A stretch of 64,000 nt of DNA from Paenochrobactrum pullorum (lineage in GTDB: Bacteria; Pseudomonadota; Alphaproteobacteria; Rhizobiales; Rhizobiaceae). The position numbers and the translations under genes were made by a program. Positions 15,260 through 24,701 of the stretch are shown piece after piece. The notes under the pieces were generated by a model that saw nothing but the letters and a program-made list of their open reading frames with translations, had not been told where the DNA came from and ran no database searches. The stretch is from contig NZ_JBHEEH010000001.1 in the NCBI RefSeq assembly GCF_041929845.1, forward strand, positions 186,001 to 250,000, read 5' to 3'. The first letter of the stretch is position 1. Every line of letters begins with the position of its first letter.

Positions 15260-16944
15260 ACGGCCTTCGCGCGTTGCGTCCGGTTTTGACGCTTTATTTC
15301 CGTGAGAAAAAATGGCTGCTCTTTGCTGGTATGGTTCTGGCCGGCGTTACAGTGCTGGCAGGTATTTTACTGCTGGGGCTTTCCGGCTGGTTTATTACGG
15401 CGACGGCCATCGCCGGTTTATCAGTTGCCACTGCTGTTGTGTTTGATGTTTTTGCGCCAGCCGCCGGTATTCGTTTTTTAGCGATTTTGCGCACCGGCTC
15501 GCGTTATCTTGAACGGTTGGTGACGCATGATGCAATGCTGGCCGTGCTGGCATCTTTGCGCGAAAAACTATTTCGTTCATGGGCAAAGCCGCAGGCCGCG
15601 CATGATTTATTGCGCCGTCCCGCCAAGCTTTTGTTTCGGTTGACGGCCGATATTGATGCGCTGGATTCACTATACCTGCGTGTGCTGGTGCCCGCCGGTG
15701 CCGCCATTGCCACGGCTCTTGTGTGCATTGTCGCTCTCGGGCTTGTCAATCTTTGGCTCGGTTTGGTGGTTGGCAGTGCATTGCTCATCATCGGGCTTGG
15801 TTTACCGCTGATCATTGCTTTGCAGGCACGCAAGTCAATGCGTAAACGTGCCAAAGCCACGGAGGCTTTGCGGGCGCGCACCATTGATATGGTGGCAGGT
15901 CAAGTGGAATTGATCATGGCAGGCCGCATGGAGGCGCAAGCCAAAGCTGTGCAATATGCCGATGAGCATCTGGCCAAAGCGGATGACAAGATCAACCGTC
16001 TTGATGTGATGGCGGGTGCAGGTTTTGGCATTGCTTCGGCTGCGATGCTGGCAGGGTCTTTGGTGGCTGTTTCCGCGATTGCGCAAAACGGAAATATCAG
16101 TGCGCCCTTGGCTGTTTTTGTGCTGTTGGTGGTATTGTCTGCTTTTGAACCTTTTGCCGCATTGCGCCGTGGCGCGATGGAATTGACACGTACGATTTTG
16201 GCCGCACAGCGGGTAAATCCTAATCTGGTCAATAATATGCCGGATTTTCAAAAGCCGCAGCCGCCTCAACATGGTCAGGCAGTTATTTTTGAGCATGTGT
16301 GCGCGCGTTATGACGGCGCAACAACAGATGCGCTGTATGATGTGAATTTTTCATTGGCTCGACAAGAAAAAGTGGCCGTTATTGGTGCAAGTGGTGCGGG
16401 TAAATCTAGTTTGCTCGCCTTGATTGCGGGCGAATTGCAGCCGCGAAGCGGGCAGGTTTCAGCGCTGCCTGCAACATTGCTTACACAGAAAACAGAGCTT
16501 TTTCAGGATAGCTTGCGCGATAATCTGCTTTTGGCAAACCGCGAAGCCAGTGATGAAACCTTAATCAAAGCTTTGCAAGATGCAGGTTTGGGCGAAGTTT
16601 TGGCAGAAATGGAAGAGGGGCTTTCCTCACCTTTAGGCGAGGGGGGCATGGGGCTTTCAGGTGGGCAGCAGAGACGGCTGGCTTTGGCACGTCTTTTCCT
16701 GCATGATACACCTGTTTGGTTGTTGGATGAGCCGAGAGAAGGGCTGGATGAACAAACCGGTCAGGATGTTCTGCAAAGTCTGGCAGCCATGGGGGCAGCA
16801 CGTAGTTTTATTATTGTGACACATGTGAAGCGGGAGGCCATGCTCGCTGACAGACTGCTTGTTATGAAGCATGGGCGCATCGTTGAAAATGTGACACGTC
16901 AGGATCAGCGTTTTGAAACGCTGATGGATGGACTTCGTGCGTAA
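15256..16944 (+). CDS. cydC: Glutathione/cysteine ABC exporter subunit CydC
   Basis: 562 residues, the partner half-transporter of CydD, overlapping it by 4 bp (ATGA). A six-helix membrane domain is followed by an ATPase with Walker A GASGAGKSS, signature LSGGQQRRLALAR and Walker B WLLDEPREGLD. The 'DEPxEGLD' variant is usual for CydC. The heterodimer exports glutathione/cysteine and supports heme insertion into cytochrome bd, whose genes follow directly. Confidence 0.93.
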   Translation: MNGLRALRPVLTLYFREKKWLLFAGMVLAGVTVLAGILLLGLSGWFITATAIAGLSVATAVVFDVFAPAAGIRFLAILRTGSRYLERLVTHDAMLAVLASLREKLFRSWAKPQAAHDLLRRPAKLLFRLTADIDALDSLYLRVLVPAGAAIATALVCIVALGLVNLWLGLVVGSALLIIGLGLPLIIALQARKSMRKRAKATEALRARTIDMVAGQVELIMAGRMEAQAKAVQYADEHLAKADDKINRLDVMAGAGFGIASAAMLAGSLVAVSAIAQNGNISAPLAVFVLLVVLSAFEPFAALRRGAMELTRTILAAQRVNPNLVNNMPDFQKPQPPQHGQAVIFEHVCARYDGATTDALYDVNFSLARQEKVAVIGASGAGKSSLLALIAGELQPRSGQVSALPATLLTQKTELFQDSLRDNLLLANREASDETLIKALQDAGLGEVLAEMEEGLSSPLGEGGMGLSGGQQRRLALARLFLHDTPVWLLDEPREGLDEQTGQDVLQSLAAMGAARSFIIVTHVKREAMLADRLLVMKHGRIVENVTRQDQRFETLMDGLRA

Positions 16945-16980
16945 AAATATTGGGTTCTAAAAGGGTAAAAACTGTTCCAG

Positions 16981-17022
16981 GGGGTGTGTTTCACCCCGCT
17001 TTAAAGAGGGCCGGTTTTCCGG
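16981..17022 (+). promoter_or_regulatory. Two small hairpins in the cydC-cydA gap, one between SD and start codon
   Basis: GGGGTG-TGTTT-CACCCC (16981-16997) and CCGG-TTTT-CCGG (17011-17022). The second separates the purine-rich AGAGGG (17005-17010) from the cydA ATG at 17032. Unfolded, the SD-to-ATG distance is 21 nt; with the 12-nt hairpin looped out it is 9 nt, an ideal spacing. Confidence 0.5.
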
Positions 17023-17031
17023 TGTAAATAG

Positions 17032-18609
17032 ATGGAATTTGATATCGTCTCCCTGTCAAGATTGCAGTTTGCAATCACGGCTTTATATCATTTCTTATTT
17101 GTACCCCTCACTTTGGGGCTTTCTGTCATTCTGGCAATTATGGAGACCGTTTATGTGATGACCGGTCGCCTTGTCTGGCGTCAGATGACAAAGTTCTGGG
17201 GTACATTATTCGGCATCAACTTTGTCATGGGTGTGGCAACAGGGATTGTGATGGAGTTTCAGTTCGGGATGAACTGGAGCTATTACAGTCATTATGTCGG
17301 CGATATTTTTGGGGCACCGCTCGCCATTGAAGGTCTGATGGCTTTCTTTCTGGAAGCGACATTTGTCGGCCTGTTCTTTTTTGGTTGGGACAAGCTTTCC
17401 AAAGTCGGCCATTTGATGGTCACTTATTTGGTGGCCGCCGGTTCCAACATGTCGGCATTGTGGATATTGATCGCCAACGGCTGGATGCAAAATCCGGTTG
17501 GTTCTGCCTTCAATCCTCAGACCATGCGTATGGAGGTTACCGACTTCTTCGCAGTGCTGTTTAATCCGGTGGCGCAGGCGAAATTTGTCCACACTGTTTC
17601 GGCAGGCTATGTGACGGCTTCCATCTTCGTGCTGGGTGTTTCGGCGTGGTATCTCTTAAAAGGCCGCTCCACCGAGCTTGCCAAGCGTTCTATGACCATT
17701 GCTGCCTCTTTTGGTTTGGCAGCTTCGCTTTCGGTTGTGGTATTGGGTGACGAGAGTGGTTATCTTTCTTCCGAACATCAAAAAATGAAGCTTGCAGCGA
17801 TTGAAGCTGCATGGGACACAGAACCGCCTCCGGCATCCTTTACCGCTTTTGGTTTTCCCGATCAGGAAGCCCGTGAAACCCATTATGCCGTGCATATTCC
17901 ATGGGTGATGGGGCTGATTGGTACCCGTTCGCTGGATACGCCAATTCCGGGTATCAGTGAGCTTGTGGAAAACAATGCCACTTATATCCGCAATGGCATT
18001 AAAGCCTATGATGCGCTCGAGCAAATACGAGAAGCCGGCCCAAAGGGGCAGGTGTCGGAAGAAATGCAGGCGCAGTTTGAAGATAACGGCCAATGGCTTG
18101 GTTATGCATTGCTTTTGAAGCGGTATCTGGATGATCCGCGTCAGGCAACCGATGAGCAGATCCTCAAAGCCGCTAATGATACTGTGCCGCGCGTATTGCC
18201 ACTGTTCTGGTCATTCCGCATCATGGTTGGCTTGGGCTTCTTCTTTATTCTGCTGACCGGTACATTCTTCTATCTTTCCAGCAGACGTGCACTTGATCAA
18301 CATCGCTGGTTGTTGAAAGTGGCAGTTTTCTCCATTCCATTACCGTGGATTGCTGCGGAAATGGGCTGGATTGTTGCAGAATTCGGTCGCCAGCCATGGA
18401 TCATTGAAGGTGTATTGCCGACAGCGCTGGCAGTTTCGCATCTGGGCGCTGCCAGTCTGTTGATTACAATCGCAGGCTTTGTGGCGATCTATACAGTTCT
18501 GTTCATTATCGAAATGGGTCTGATGCTGCGTGCGATCAAAGATGGCCCTGCTCCCGACAGTAATCCTGAAGCCTTGCTGGCGCCCGCCAGTATTGTGCCA
18601 GCCGAATAA
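17032..18609 (+). CDS. cydA: Cytochrome bd ubiquinol oxidase subunit I
   Basis: 525 residues, close to the length of E. coli CydA. It carries the b558, b595 and d hemes and the quinol site, reducing oxygen to water with high affinity. N-terminal LSRLQFAITALYHFLFVPLTLG contains the heme-ligand His, ANGWMQNPVG and FVHTVSAGYV are conserved, and EFGRQPWIIEGVLPT is the diagnostic GRQPW motif. About nine hydrophobic helices are visible. The acidic/polar Q-loop region (about 240-330) is of the long type. Confidence 0.96.
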   Translation: MEFDIVSLSRLQFAITALYHFLFVPLTLGLSVILAIMETVYVMTGRLVWRQMTKFWGTLFGINFVMGVATGIVMEFQFGMNWSYYSHYVGDIFGAPLAIEGLMAFFLEATFVGLFFFGWDKLSKVGHLMVTYLVAAGSNMSALWILIANGWMQNPVGSAFNPQTMRMEVTDFFAVLFNPVAQAKFVHTVSAGYVTASIFVLGVSAWYLLKGRSTELAKRSMTIAASFGLAASLSVVVLGDESGYLSSEHQKMKLAAIEAAWDTEPPPASFTAFGFPDQEARETHYAVHIPWVMGLIGTRSLDTPIPGISELVENNATYIRNGIKAYDALEQIREAGPKGQVSEEMQAQFEDNGQWLGYALLLKRYLDDPRQATDEQILKAANDTVPRVLPLFWSFRIMVGLGFFFILLTGTFFYLSSRRALDQHRWLLKVAVFSIPLPWIAAEMGWIVAEFGRQPWIIEGVLPTALAVSHLGAASLLITIAGFVAIYTVLFIIEMGLMLRAIKDGPAPDSNPEALLAPASIVPAE

Positions 18610-18626
18610 GGAGGCTGTGTATCGAT

Positions 18627-19781
18627 ATGATCTTAAGTCAAATGATTGATTATGAAACCTTACGGCTGATCTGGTGGGTTCTGCTGGGTGTCTTGCTGAT
18701 CGGCTTTGCCGCTATGGACGGCTTTGATCTCGGCGTTGGCACTTTGCTGCCGTTTGTCGCCAAAAGCGATGTTGAACGCCGCGTTGTTATCAACACGATA
18801 GGCCCTGTTTGGGAAGGCAACCAGGTTTGGCTCATCCTTGGTGGTGGTGCTATTTTTGCTGCCTGGCCGCCGCTTTATGCTGTGTCCTTCTCCGGCTTTT
18901 ATCTGGCGATGTTCATCATCTTGTTTGCGCTTATTTTACGTCCTGTCGGTTTTAAATTTCGCAGCAAAAAACAAAGCCCGCAATGGCGCAATGGCTGGGA
19001 CTGGGCATTGTTCATTGGTGGTTTTGTACCGGCACTGATTTTCGGTGTGGCGGTTGGCAATGTGCTTCAGGGCGTGCCGTTCCGCTTTAGCGATCATTTG
19101 CAGATTTTCTACGAAGGTAATCTGTTTGGTCTGCTCAATCCGTTTGCACTTCTGTGCGGATTATTGTCGGTTGCGATGCTCACCATGCATGGTGCTGCAT
19201 GGCTGGTGCTGAAAACCACCGGTGATATTGCAAAACGCGCCAAAAGCTTTGGCAGTATTGCAGCCTTGTTGACAATTGTCTTCTATGTGCTGGCCGGTAT
19301 CTGGATGTGGTACGGCATTGCCGGTTATCGCATCACCAGTGATATTGTCACAGATGGCCCGTCCAATCCGCTGTTTAAAACGGCAGTGGTGGAACATGGT
19401 GCATGGTTTACCAATTTCAGCAATTATCCGATTTTGCTGATTGCACCGGCTTTGGGTATTTTGGGTGCGTTGTCTGTACTGGTAGCTTTGCGTGCTGGTC
19501 GTGAACTGATGCCGCTTTTGATGGGTAAATTGTCGATCTTCGGCATTATCTCATCCGTGGGTGTGGCGATGTTCCCGTTCATTCTGCCGTCTTCTCTTGA
19601 TCCGAATGCCAGCCTTACGGTTTGGGATTCATCTTCCAGCCAGATGACCTTGTTTAACATGCTGGTTGTGACGGCAATTTTCTTACCTTTGATCCTTTTC
19701 TACACATCTTGGGTTTACAAGGTGCTGTGGGGCAAGGTCGACAAGAAGATGATCGAAGACGATAACAGCCACGCATATTAA
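18627..19781 (+). CDS. cydB: Cytochrome bd ubiquinol oxidase subunit II
   Basis: 384 residues, the second structural subunit of the bd oxidase, with eight or nine hydrophobic helices. Characteristic segments are AAMDGFDLGVGTLLPFV, GPVWEGNQVWLILGGGAIFAAWP and FILPSSLDPNASLTVWDSSS. AAGGAGG lies 9 nt upstream of the ATG. It follows cydA by 17 bp. Confidence 0.96.
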   Translation: MILSQMIDYETLRLIWWVLLGVLLIGFAAMDGFDLGVGTLLPFVAKSDVERRVVINTIGPVWEGNQVWLILGGGAIFAAWPPLYAVSFSGFYLAMFIILFALILRPVGFKFRSKKQSPQWRNGWDWALFIGGFVPALIFGVAVGNVLQGVPFRFSDHLQIFYEGNLFGLLNPFALLCGLLSVAMLTMHGAAWLVLKTTGDIAKRAKSFGSIAALLTIVFYVLAGIWMWYGIAGYRITSDIVTDGPSNPLFKTAVVEHGAWFTNFSNYPILLIAPALGILGALSVLVALRAGRELMPLLMGKLSIFGIISSVGVAMFPFILPSSLDPNASLTVWDSSSSQMTLFNMLVVTAIFLPLILFYTSWVYKVLWGKVDKKMIEDDNSHAY

Positions 19782-19830
19782 GATTGCAGGCAGAACGGCA
19801 TGGCTGTTCTGCCGATCAGGAGAAATGAAA

Positions 19831-19989
19831 ATGTGGTATTTTTCATGGTTTTTAGGATTACCTCTTGCCGCAGCTTTCGCTGTGCTCAATGCAATGTGGT
19901 ATGAATTGATGGATGATAAAGAGCGCAAACGCATCAAGGAAGATCCGACCCTTGAGCTGGCGCGCCAAGGCAACAAGCCGCAGCATTAA
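19831..19989 (+). CDS. cydX: Cytochrome bd accessory subunit CydX (YbgT family)
   Basis: 52 residues: one transmembrane helix (MWYFSWFLGLPLAAAFAVLN) followed by a charged tail ending KPQH. The start 'MWYF.W.LG' is typical of CydX. An in-frame ATG lies 6 bp earlier (19825), but GGAG at 19819-19822 is only 2 nt from it and 8 nt from 19831, so 19831 is preferred. CydX stabilises the CydAB heme centre; it completes the cydDCABX operon. Confidence 0.92.
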   Translation: MWYFSWFLGLPLAAAFAVLNAMWYELMDDKERKRIKEDPTLELARQGNKPQH

Positions 19990-19999
19990 ACTGGAATGA

Positions 20000-20027
20000 G
20001 GTGGCAGATTGTTCTGCTACCTTTTTT
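20000..20027 (+). terminator. Rho-independent terminator after cydX
   Basis: GGTGGCAG (20000-20007) pairs with CTGCTACC (20014-20021), including one G-U pair, and is followed by six T. It ends 3 bp before the convergent kinase gene. Confidence 0.85.
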
Positions 20028-20029
20028 CT

Positions 20030-20893
20030 TTAAAGGGATTTTTTAAGCGCTAATTGCAAGGCACCATCAAGAGCTTCGGCTTGAGGTGTTACAATCAAAG
20101 CCTGCTGTTCGACAGGCAGATATTTTTTATAAAGGGGTGCAAGTCCACCCAGCATGCTGATTTGAGTGGTGCCTTCCGCGATCAACACCCGCAAAGTTTG
20201 TGCAATATCAGCGGCTGCTTGTTCAATCACTTTCAGCGCTACCTGATCGCCCTGATCGGCATGGATAAAAATATCCGGTGCAAAAGCGGCATAGGCGCTT
20301 GGTCGTGCAGTTTTAGCAAACTCCACCAATTGTGCCGGTTCATGGCCAAATTGCGCCATAACATGCTCTGTCAGCGGGCTGGCAGGAATAATGCAGTCAT
20401 AGCTGAGGAGAACCTCTTGCAACAGGCTGCGGCCTAGTCTTGCGCCACTGCCCAGATCAGAAAGCTGAAAGCCCCAGCCACCGCGCCAGCTGATATTCTC
20501 ACCTATGCGCGTGACATAGGCGCTTCCTGTTCCAAGGATGATCACAGTGCCGTCTTCGTCACCAAGCGCGCCCTGAAGCGCAATCAGACCGTCTGAAACG
20601 ATCTCTGAATGGGCAAAAGGCATTTGGCTGAGAATAGCATCACGCGCATTGGCAATATTGGCGCCTGCAAGGCCAAGAATGGCCGCGCTTTGTGCATAGA
20701 GGCTGGTGTCGAGTGCAGCCATATCAAACGCTTTGTGGACGGCTTCCAGAATATGTTTTGTGGATTGTTCAGGGTCGGTAACAATATTGGCCGCACCGCT
20801 GGTACCGCGGCCTAAAATTGTACCGCTTTTATCTGCGACCACGGCTCGTGATCCGGTACCGCCGCCGTCAATGCCGATGAAAAATTGTGACAT
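20030..20893 (-). CDS. BadF/BadG-family ATPase, probable N-acetylglucosamine kinase
   Basis: 287 residues of the ASKHA sugar-kinase fold. The phosphate-1 motif FIGIDGGGTGSRAVV opens the protein, GTSGAANIVTDPEQS is conserved, and the second phosphate loop is VIILGTGSAYVTR. The adenosine region is near MLGGLAPLYKKYLP. Bacterial members with this pattern phosphorylate GlcNAc (or a related amino sugar such as glucosamine) in cell-wall recycling. It stands alone, convergent with cydX and upstream of nothing obviously related, so the substrate is inferred only. Confidence 0.8.
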   Translation of the reverse strand: MSQFFIGIDGGGTGSRAVVADKSGTILGRGTSGAANIVTDPEQSTKHILEAVHKAFDMAALDTSLYAQSAAILGLAGANIANARDAILSQMPFAHSEIVSDGLIALQGALGDEDGTVIILGTGSAYVTRIGENISWRGGWGFQLSDLGSGARLGRSLLQEVLLSYDCIIPASPLTEHVMAQFGHEPAQLVEFAKTARPSAYAAFAPDIFIHADQGDQVALKVIEQAAADIAQTLRVLIAEGTTQISMLGGLAPLYKKYLPVEQQALIVTPQAEALDGALQLALKKSL

Positions 20894-20933
20894 GGCGCCA
20901 AAACCCTTTGAGTAACGGTTTGATTATCTTGAA

Positions 20934-21692
20934 TTAAAGATAATAGACGCCAATCCGCTTGCCGCCAATCATCGCTACATCAATATCCATATCATAAATG
21001 TCGCGTAAAACATCGGATTGGATCAGGTCGTCAGGTGTCCCTTGATGCACAACTTTGCCGTCGCGCATAGCTACGATATGATCGGAATACCAAGAAGCAA
21101 AATTGATATCATGCAGAACAAGCACGATGGTTTTGCCAAGCTCGTCAGCAGCTTTTCGCAGCAATTTCATCATTGCAGCTGAATGTTTCATATCGAGATT
21201 GTTCAATGGTTCATCAAGCAGCACATAATCAGTATCCTGACACAGCACCATTGCTACGAAGGCGCGTTGACGCTGGCCGCCTGAGAGTTCATCGAGAAAA
21301 CGCTCGCTTAATTTTTCCAACCCCAAATATTCAATCGATTGCTCGACATGGCGGCGGTCGTCACTATTGGGGCGGCCTTTGGTGTGCGGATAACGGCCAA
21401 AGGTAACCAGATCACGCACTGTCAGACGCGATGAAAGACTGTTGTCCTGGCGCAAAATGGACAAGCGTTTTGCCAGCACATCACCAGCAGTTTTATTCAC
21501 ATCCAGACTATCAATCGTCACTTTGCCTTTATCCATCGGCAGCAAACGGCTGACCATGGAAAGCAGGGTGGATTTACCGGCACCATTAGGCCCGATGATG
21601 GAGGTGATACCGCAAGAGGGCAATTTGAGTGTCACATCGTCAACAACAATGGCATCATTGTATTTTTTGCTGACATTACTGATTTCGATCAT
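20934..21692 (-). CDS. Iron-siderophore ABC transporter, ATP-binding protein
   Basis: 252 residues, FecE/FepC-type ATPase: Walker A GPNGAGKSTLLS, Q-loop ILRQDN, signature LSGGQRQRAFVAMV, Walker B VLLDEPLNNLD and switch His in VLHDINFA. It powers the importer formed by the two upstream permeases. The sequence is closest in style to the FatE/YclP/CeuD group for catecholate siderophores. It overlaps the preceding permease by 4 bp and is the last gene of a four-gene operon. Confidence 0.9.
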   Translation of the reverse strand: MIEISNVSKKYNDAIVVDDVTLKLPSCGITSIIGPNGAGKSTLLSMVSRLLPMDKGKVTIDSLDVNKTAGDVLAKRLSILRQDNSLSSRLTVRDLVTFGRYPHTKGRPNSDDRRHVEQSIEYLGLEKLSERFLDELSGGQRQRAFVAMVLCQDTDYVLLDEPLNNLDMKHSAAMMKLLRKAADELGKTIVLVLHDINFASWYSDHIVAMRDGKVVHQGTPDDLIQSDVLRDIYDMDIDVAMIGGKRIGVYYL

Positions 21693-22645
21693 CGTTTATT
21701 TCCTCTGATCAAAAGGACGATGAACACGAGACCGCCCAGAAACTCGATGATGACACTCAAAGCTGTATTAAACGCAAATACGCGCTCAAGTATCACCTGT
21801 CCACCGACAAGACATAAGATTGCGATCAAAATTGCGACCGGCAAGACAATGATATGACGTGCAGAGCCGGCAATCTGATAGGCCAGATTGGCAACCAGTA
21901 GGCCGAAAAATGTCACCGGCCCCACCAGTGCGGTGGAAACGGAGACGAGAATGGTGATCATTAACAAGATTTTATTGACCACCTTACGATAATCCACGCC
22001 CAGATTGATGGCAGGATCACGCCCCAGTGAAAGCACATCAAAAACATGCAGCATCCGCAAACCGTAAAGTGACACAAGTGCTACGGCGATAGCTGAGATC
22101 GCCAGAACGTCACTATTGATAGTGTTGAAGCTGGCAAAGAAACGATCTTGCAGAACGGCAAATTCGTTCGGGTCGATCATGCGCTGCATCAAATTGGAAA
22201 AACTGCGGAATAAAACACCGAAAACGATACCGACCAGCATTACCAGATGCAGACTGCGCATGCCGCCGGAAAAAAGCCAGTGATAAAGCACACCGGCAAA
22301 AATCACCATCACCAAAACTTCAACGCCAAACATCACGTTTGGTCCAAGCCAGCTTAGATGCGTGGTGCCGAAGAAAAAAACAACGAAGGTCTGGATCAGA
22401 ATATAAAGCGCATCAAAACCCATAATCGAAGGGGTGAGGATACGGTTATTGGTAACTGTTTGAAACAATACGGTGGAAACAGCAATCGCATAGCCGACCA
22501 GCACGATGGCTGCGAGTTTGACCCCGCGAAACGGCAGCGCAAAAGACCAACTGCCTTTGATGCCGAGCGTCATGAAGGCAATCATCGCCACAAGTGCGAG
22601 CATGCTTAAGCTGATAAGAACGAATTTCGGGTTTTTCTTAAGCAA
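21689..22645 (-). CDS. Iron-siderophore ABC transporter, permease 2 (FecCD family)
   Basis: About 318 residues with eight to ten hydrophobic helices. FecCD hallmarks include SLGRDPAINLGVDYRKVVNK (coupling helix region) and LVGPVTFFGLLVANLAYQIAG. The frame is open back to 22687, inside the previous permease gene; the TTG at 22645, overlapping that gene's stop and preceded by AGAGGA at 8 nt, is the more likely start, with ATG 22603 as a later alternative. Confidence 0.88.
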   Translation of the reverse strand: MLKKNPKFVLISLSMLALVAMIAFMTLGIKGSWSFALPFRGVKLAAIVLVGYAIAVSTVLFQTVTNNRILTPSIMGFDALYILIQTFVVFFFGTTHLSWLGPNVMFGVEVLVMVIFAGVLYHWLFSGGMRSLHLVMLVGIVFGVLFRSFSNLMQRMIDPNEFAVLQDRFFASFNTINSDVLAISAIAVALVSLYGLRMLHVFDVLSLGRDPAINLGVDYRKVVNKILLMITILVSVSTALVGPVTFFGLLVANLAYQIAGSARHIIVLPVAILIAILCLVGGQVILERVFAFNTALSVIIEFLGGLVFIVLLIRGNKR

Positions 22646-23600
22646 AGCGGGATCCTCTGCGCAACAGAAGATAGAGGAAGGCGACACTTCCCACCACGCC
22701 CATCATGGTGCCGATCGGAATTTCATAAGGATAACGGATCAGGCGACCGACGATATCGCAAGCCAAGACCAGTCCGGCACCAAGCACTGCCACCCAAGGC
22801 ACGGAGCGGCGCATATTATCGCCGATTGTCATGCTGACCACATTAGGTACGATCAGACCTAAGAAAGGGATCATACCGACGGTTACTACAACAACGGCGG
22901 AAATCATCGACACAATCGAAAGACCAAGGGTCATGACGCGGCGGTATTTAAGGCCAAGATTGGTGGTAAAATCTTCACCCATACCGGCAACAGTAAACCG
23001 GTCAGCGGCAATAAAGGCAATTACTGTCAGGAAAAATGAAATCCATAAAAGCTCATAACGGCCACGCAGAACGCTGGAGAAATCACCGGTTGTCCAGGCA
23101 GAAAGCGATTGTAAAAGCTCGAAGCGATAGGCAATGAAGGTGGTGACCGCACTGATCACACCGCCGAGCATAATGCCGACAAGAGGCACCACCAGCACAG
23201 AGCGCAGCGGAATGGCGCGCAGGATCCGTAGAAACAGCGTTGTTCCGGCCATGGCAAAAACAGCGGCCACCATCATTTTACCGAAAACAGGCGTATCAGG
23301 TGCTAAAAGCGTAACCATCAAAATGCCGAGACTGGCAGATTCGACCGTTCCCGCGGTGGAAGGTTCAACAAAACGGTTGCGCGCCATCATTTGCATGATG
23401 AGACCCGCAACCGCCATTGACATACCCGAAAGAATGATGGCGATCGTGCGGGGAATGCGGCTGACCAGCAAGACTTGTGTGGCACGATCAGTCTGGCTGT
23501 CGCCGAACAAGGTTTGCAACGAAACATCGCTCACGCCAATAAACAGGCTGATGACAGCCAGAATAAAGACGACGAAAACTGCTGCAAAAAGACCTTTCAC
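22638..23600 (-). CDS. Iron-siderophore ABC transporter, permease 1 (FecCD family)
   Basis: 320 residues, FecCD permease with the usual GLIMQMMARNRFVEPSTAGT motif, TTGDFSSVLRGRYE and VGMIPFLGLIVPNVV. GTG start, preceded by AAAGG. It forms a heterodimer with permease 2 to move the ferric siderophore across the inner membrane. A 27-nt hairpin separates it from the binding-protein gene upstream. Confidence 0.92.
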   Translation of the reverse strand: MKGLFAAVFVVFILAVISLFIGVSDVSLQTLFGDSQTDRATQVLLVSRIPRTIAIILSGMSMAVAGLIMQMMARNRFVEPSTAGTVESASLGILMVTLLAPDTPVFGKMMVAAVFAMAGTTLFLRILRAIPLRSVLVVPLVGIMLGGVISAVTTFIAYRFELLQSLSAWTTGDFSSVLRGRYELLWISFFLTVIAFIAADRFTVAGMGEDFTTNLGLKYRRVMTLGLSIVSMISAVVVVTVGMIPFLGLIVPNVVSMTIGDNMRRSVPWVAVLGAGLVLACDIVGRLIRYPYEIPIGTMMGVVGSVAFLYLLLRRGSRFA

Positions 23601-23627
23601 GCGGCAACCTTTGTGTTTTAAAAGTGA

Positions 23628-23654
23628 GGGCCTGCCGTGATGAACGGAAGGCCC
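23628..23654 (-). promoter_or_regulatory. Intercistronic hairpin between siderophore-binding protein and permease genes
   Basis: GGGCCTGCCG (23628-23637) opposes CGGAAGGCCC (23645-23654), a 10-bp stem with one mismatch and a 7-nt loop. No T-run follows on the minus strand. Such hairpins after a binding-protein gene usually stabilise its 3' end so that more binding protein than permease is made. Confidence 0.55.
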
Positions 23655-23684
23655 GACTTGTTGGGTTTTATCGATTGCTGACGC

Positions 23685-24611
23685 TTACTTTGCTTTGTCA
23701 AAAGCTGCTGAAAGCTGGTCGATGGTTTCATGCAGGCCGGAAAGACCGCCACCGACCAGATACCAGTTCATCGGATCAAGATAGATCACCTGATCGTTTT
23801 TCCAAGCGGTGGTCTGGTTGACAAGATCATTGTCCAGAACTTTGCTGGCGGCATTGCCTTCTTTGGCGCCAACAGCCGCATCACGGTCGATGACGAGCAG
23901 CCAGTCAGGGTTTTTTTCCAGAATATATTCTGCGGAAATCGGCTGGCCGTGGCTGCCGACACTCAATTCAGGATCTGCCGGTTCTACACCAAATTCGCTA
24001 TGCAGCATGCCGAAGCGTGAACCTGGGCCATAAGCGCTCATCTTACCGCCGGAGGTCATAACCAGCAGGCCTTTACCTTTACCGGCAACTTTTTCTTTTA
24101 AAACTGCGATAGAAGCATCAAGCTTGGCGATTTCGTCTTTTGCTGCATCTTCTTTGCCGTAGATGCGACCCAATGTTTCAACATTGTTTTTGACGTCGGC
24201 AATGAAATTGGTCGCATTAACGGTAAGATCAATGGTCGGTGCGATTTTTGCCAGTTCCGGCTGTTTCGGTGCAGAGCGACCAGAAACAATGATCAAATCT
24301 GGTGCAGCGGCATTGACCGCCTCATAATCCGGCTCAAACAAAGTTCCGACTTTTGCGTAACTATCAGCGGAATATTTGGAGAGATATTTTGGCAGATTGG
24401 CGGTCGGCAGACCGACAATGTCAACGCCCAAACGATCAAGATTGTCCAGAGTGGCAAGATCAAAAGTGATGGTCTTGGCAGGCTTTACCGGAACTGAGGT
24501 TTCACCTTGCACATGCTTGATGGTGATCTCTTCAGCCTGAGCTGCTGCACCAAGCGACATGGCAACAATTGCTGCACCAAAGAGGGTGGAGAGGCGGGTA
24601 CCGATGGTCAT
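23685..24611 (-). CDS. Iron-siderophore ABC transporter, periplasmic binding protein
   Basis: 308 residues. A signal peptide (TRLSTLFGAAIVAMSLGAAAQA) without a lipobox Cys indicates a soluble periplasmic protein, followed by the helical-backbone binding fold (Peripla_BP_2): VKPAKTITFDLATLDNLDRLG, PDLIIVSGR, NPDWLLVIDRD. It resembles the FatB/YclQ/CeuE group that binds catecholate siderophores. The frame extends to a TTG at 24629, but the ATG at 24611 (MTIGTRL) fits the signal peptide better. First gene of the operon; no classic iron-box was recognised upstream. Confidence 0.88.
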   Translation of the reverse strand: MTIGTRLSTLFGAAIVAMSLGAAAQAEEITIKHVQGETSVPVKPAKTITFDLATLDNLDRLGVDIVGLPTANLPKYLSKYSADSYAKVGTLFEPDYEAVNAAAPDLIIVSGRSAPKQPELAKIAPTIDLTVNATNFIADVKNNVETLGRIYGKEDAAKDEIAKLDASIAVLKEKVAGKGKGLLVMTSGGKMSAYGPGSRFGMLHSEFGVEPADPELSVGSHGQPISAEYILEKNPDWLLVIDRDAAVGAKEGNAASKVLDNDLVNQTTAWKNDQVIYLDPMNWYLVGGGLSGLHETIDQLSAAFDKAK

Positions 24612-24701
24612 ATGCTTTCTCACTGTCAATCAGGGTCAATCTTCAAATTCAGGAATGTTGTATTGTATAGTCATGTTTGGCAGATGAGCAAAGCTAAAAA
24701 G

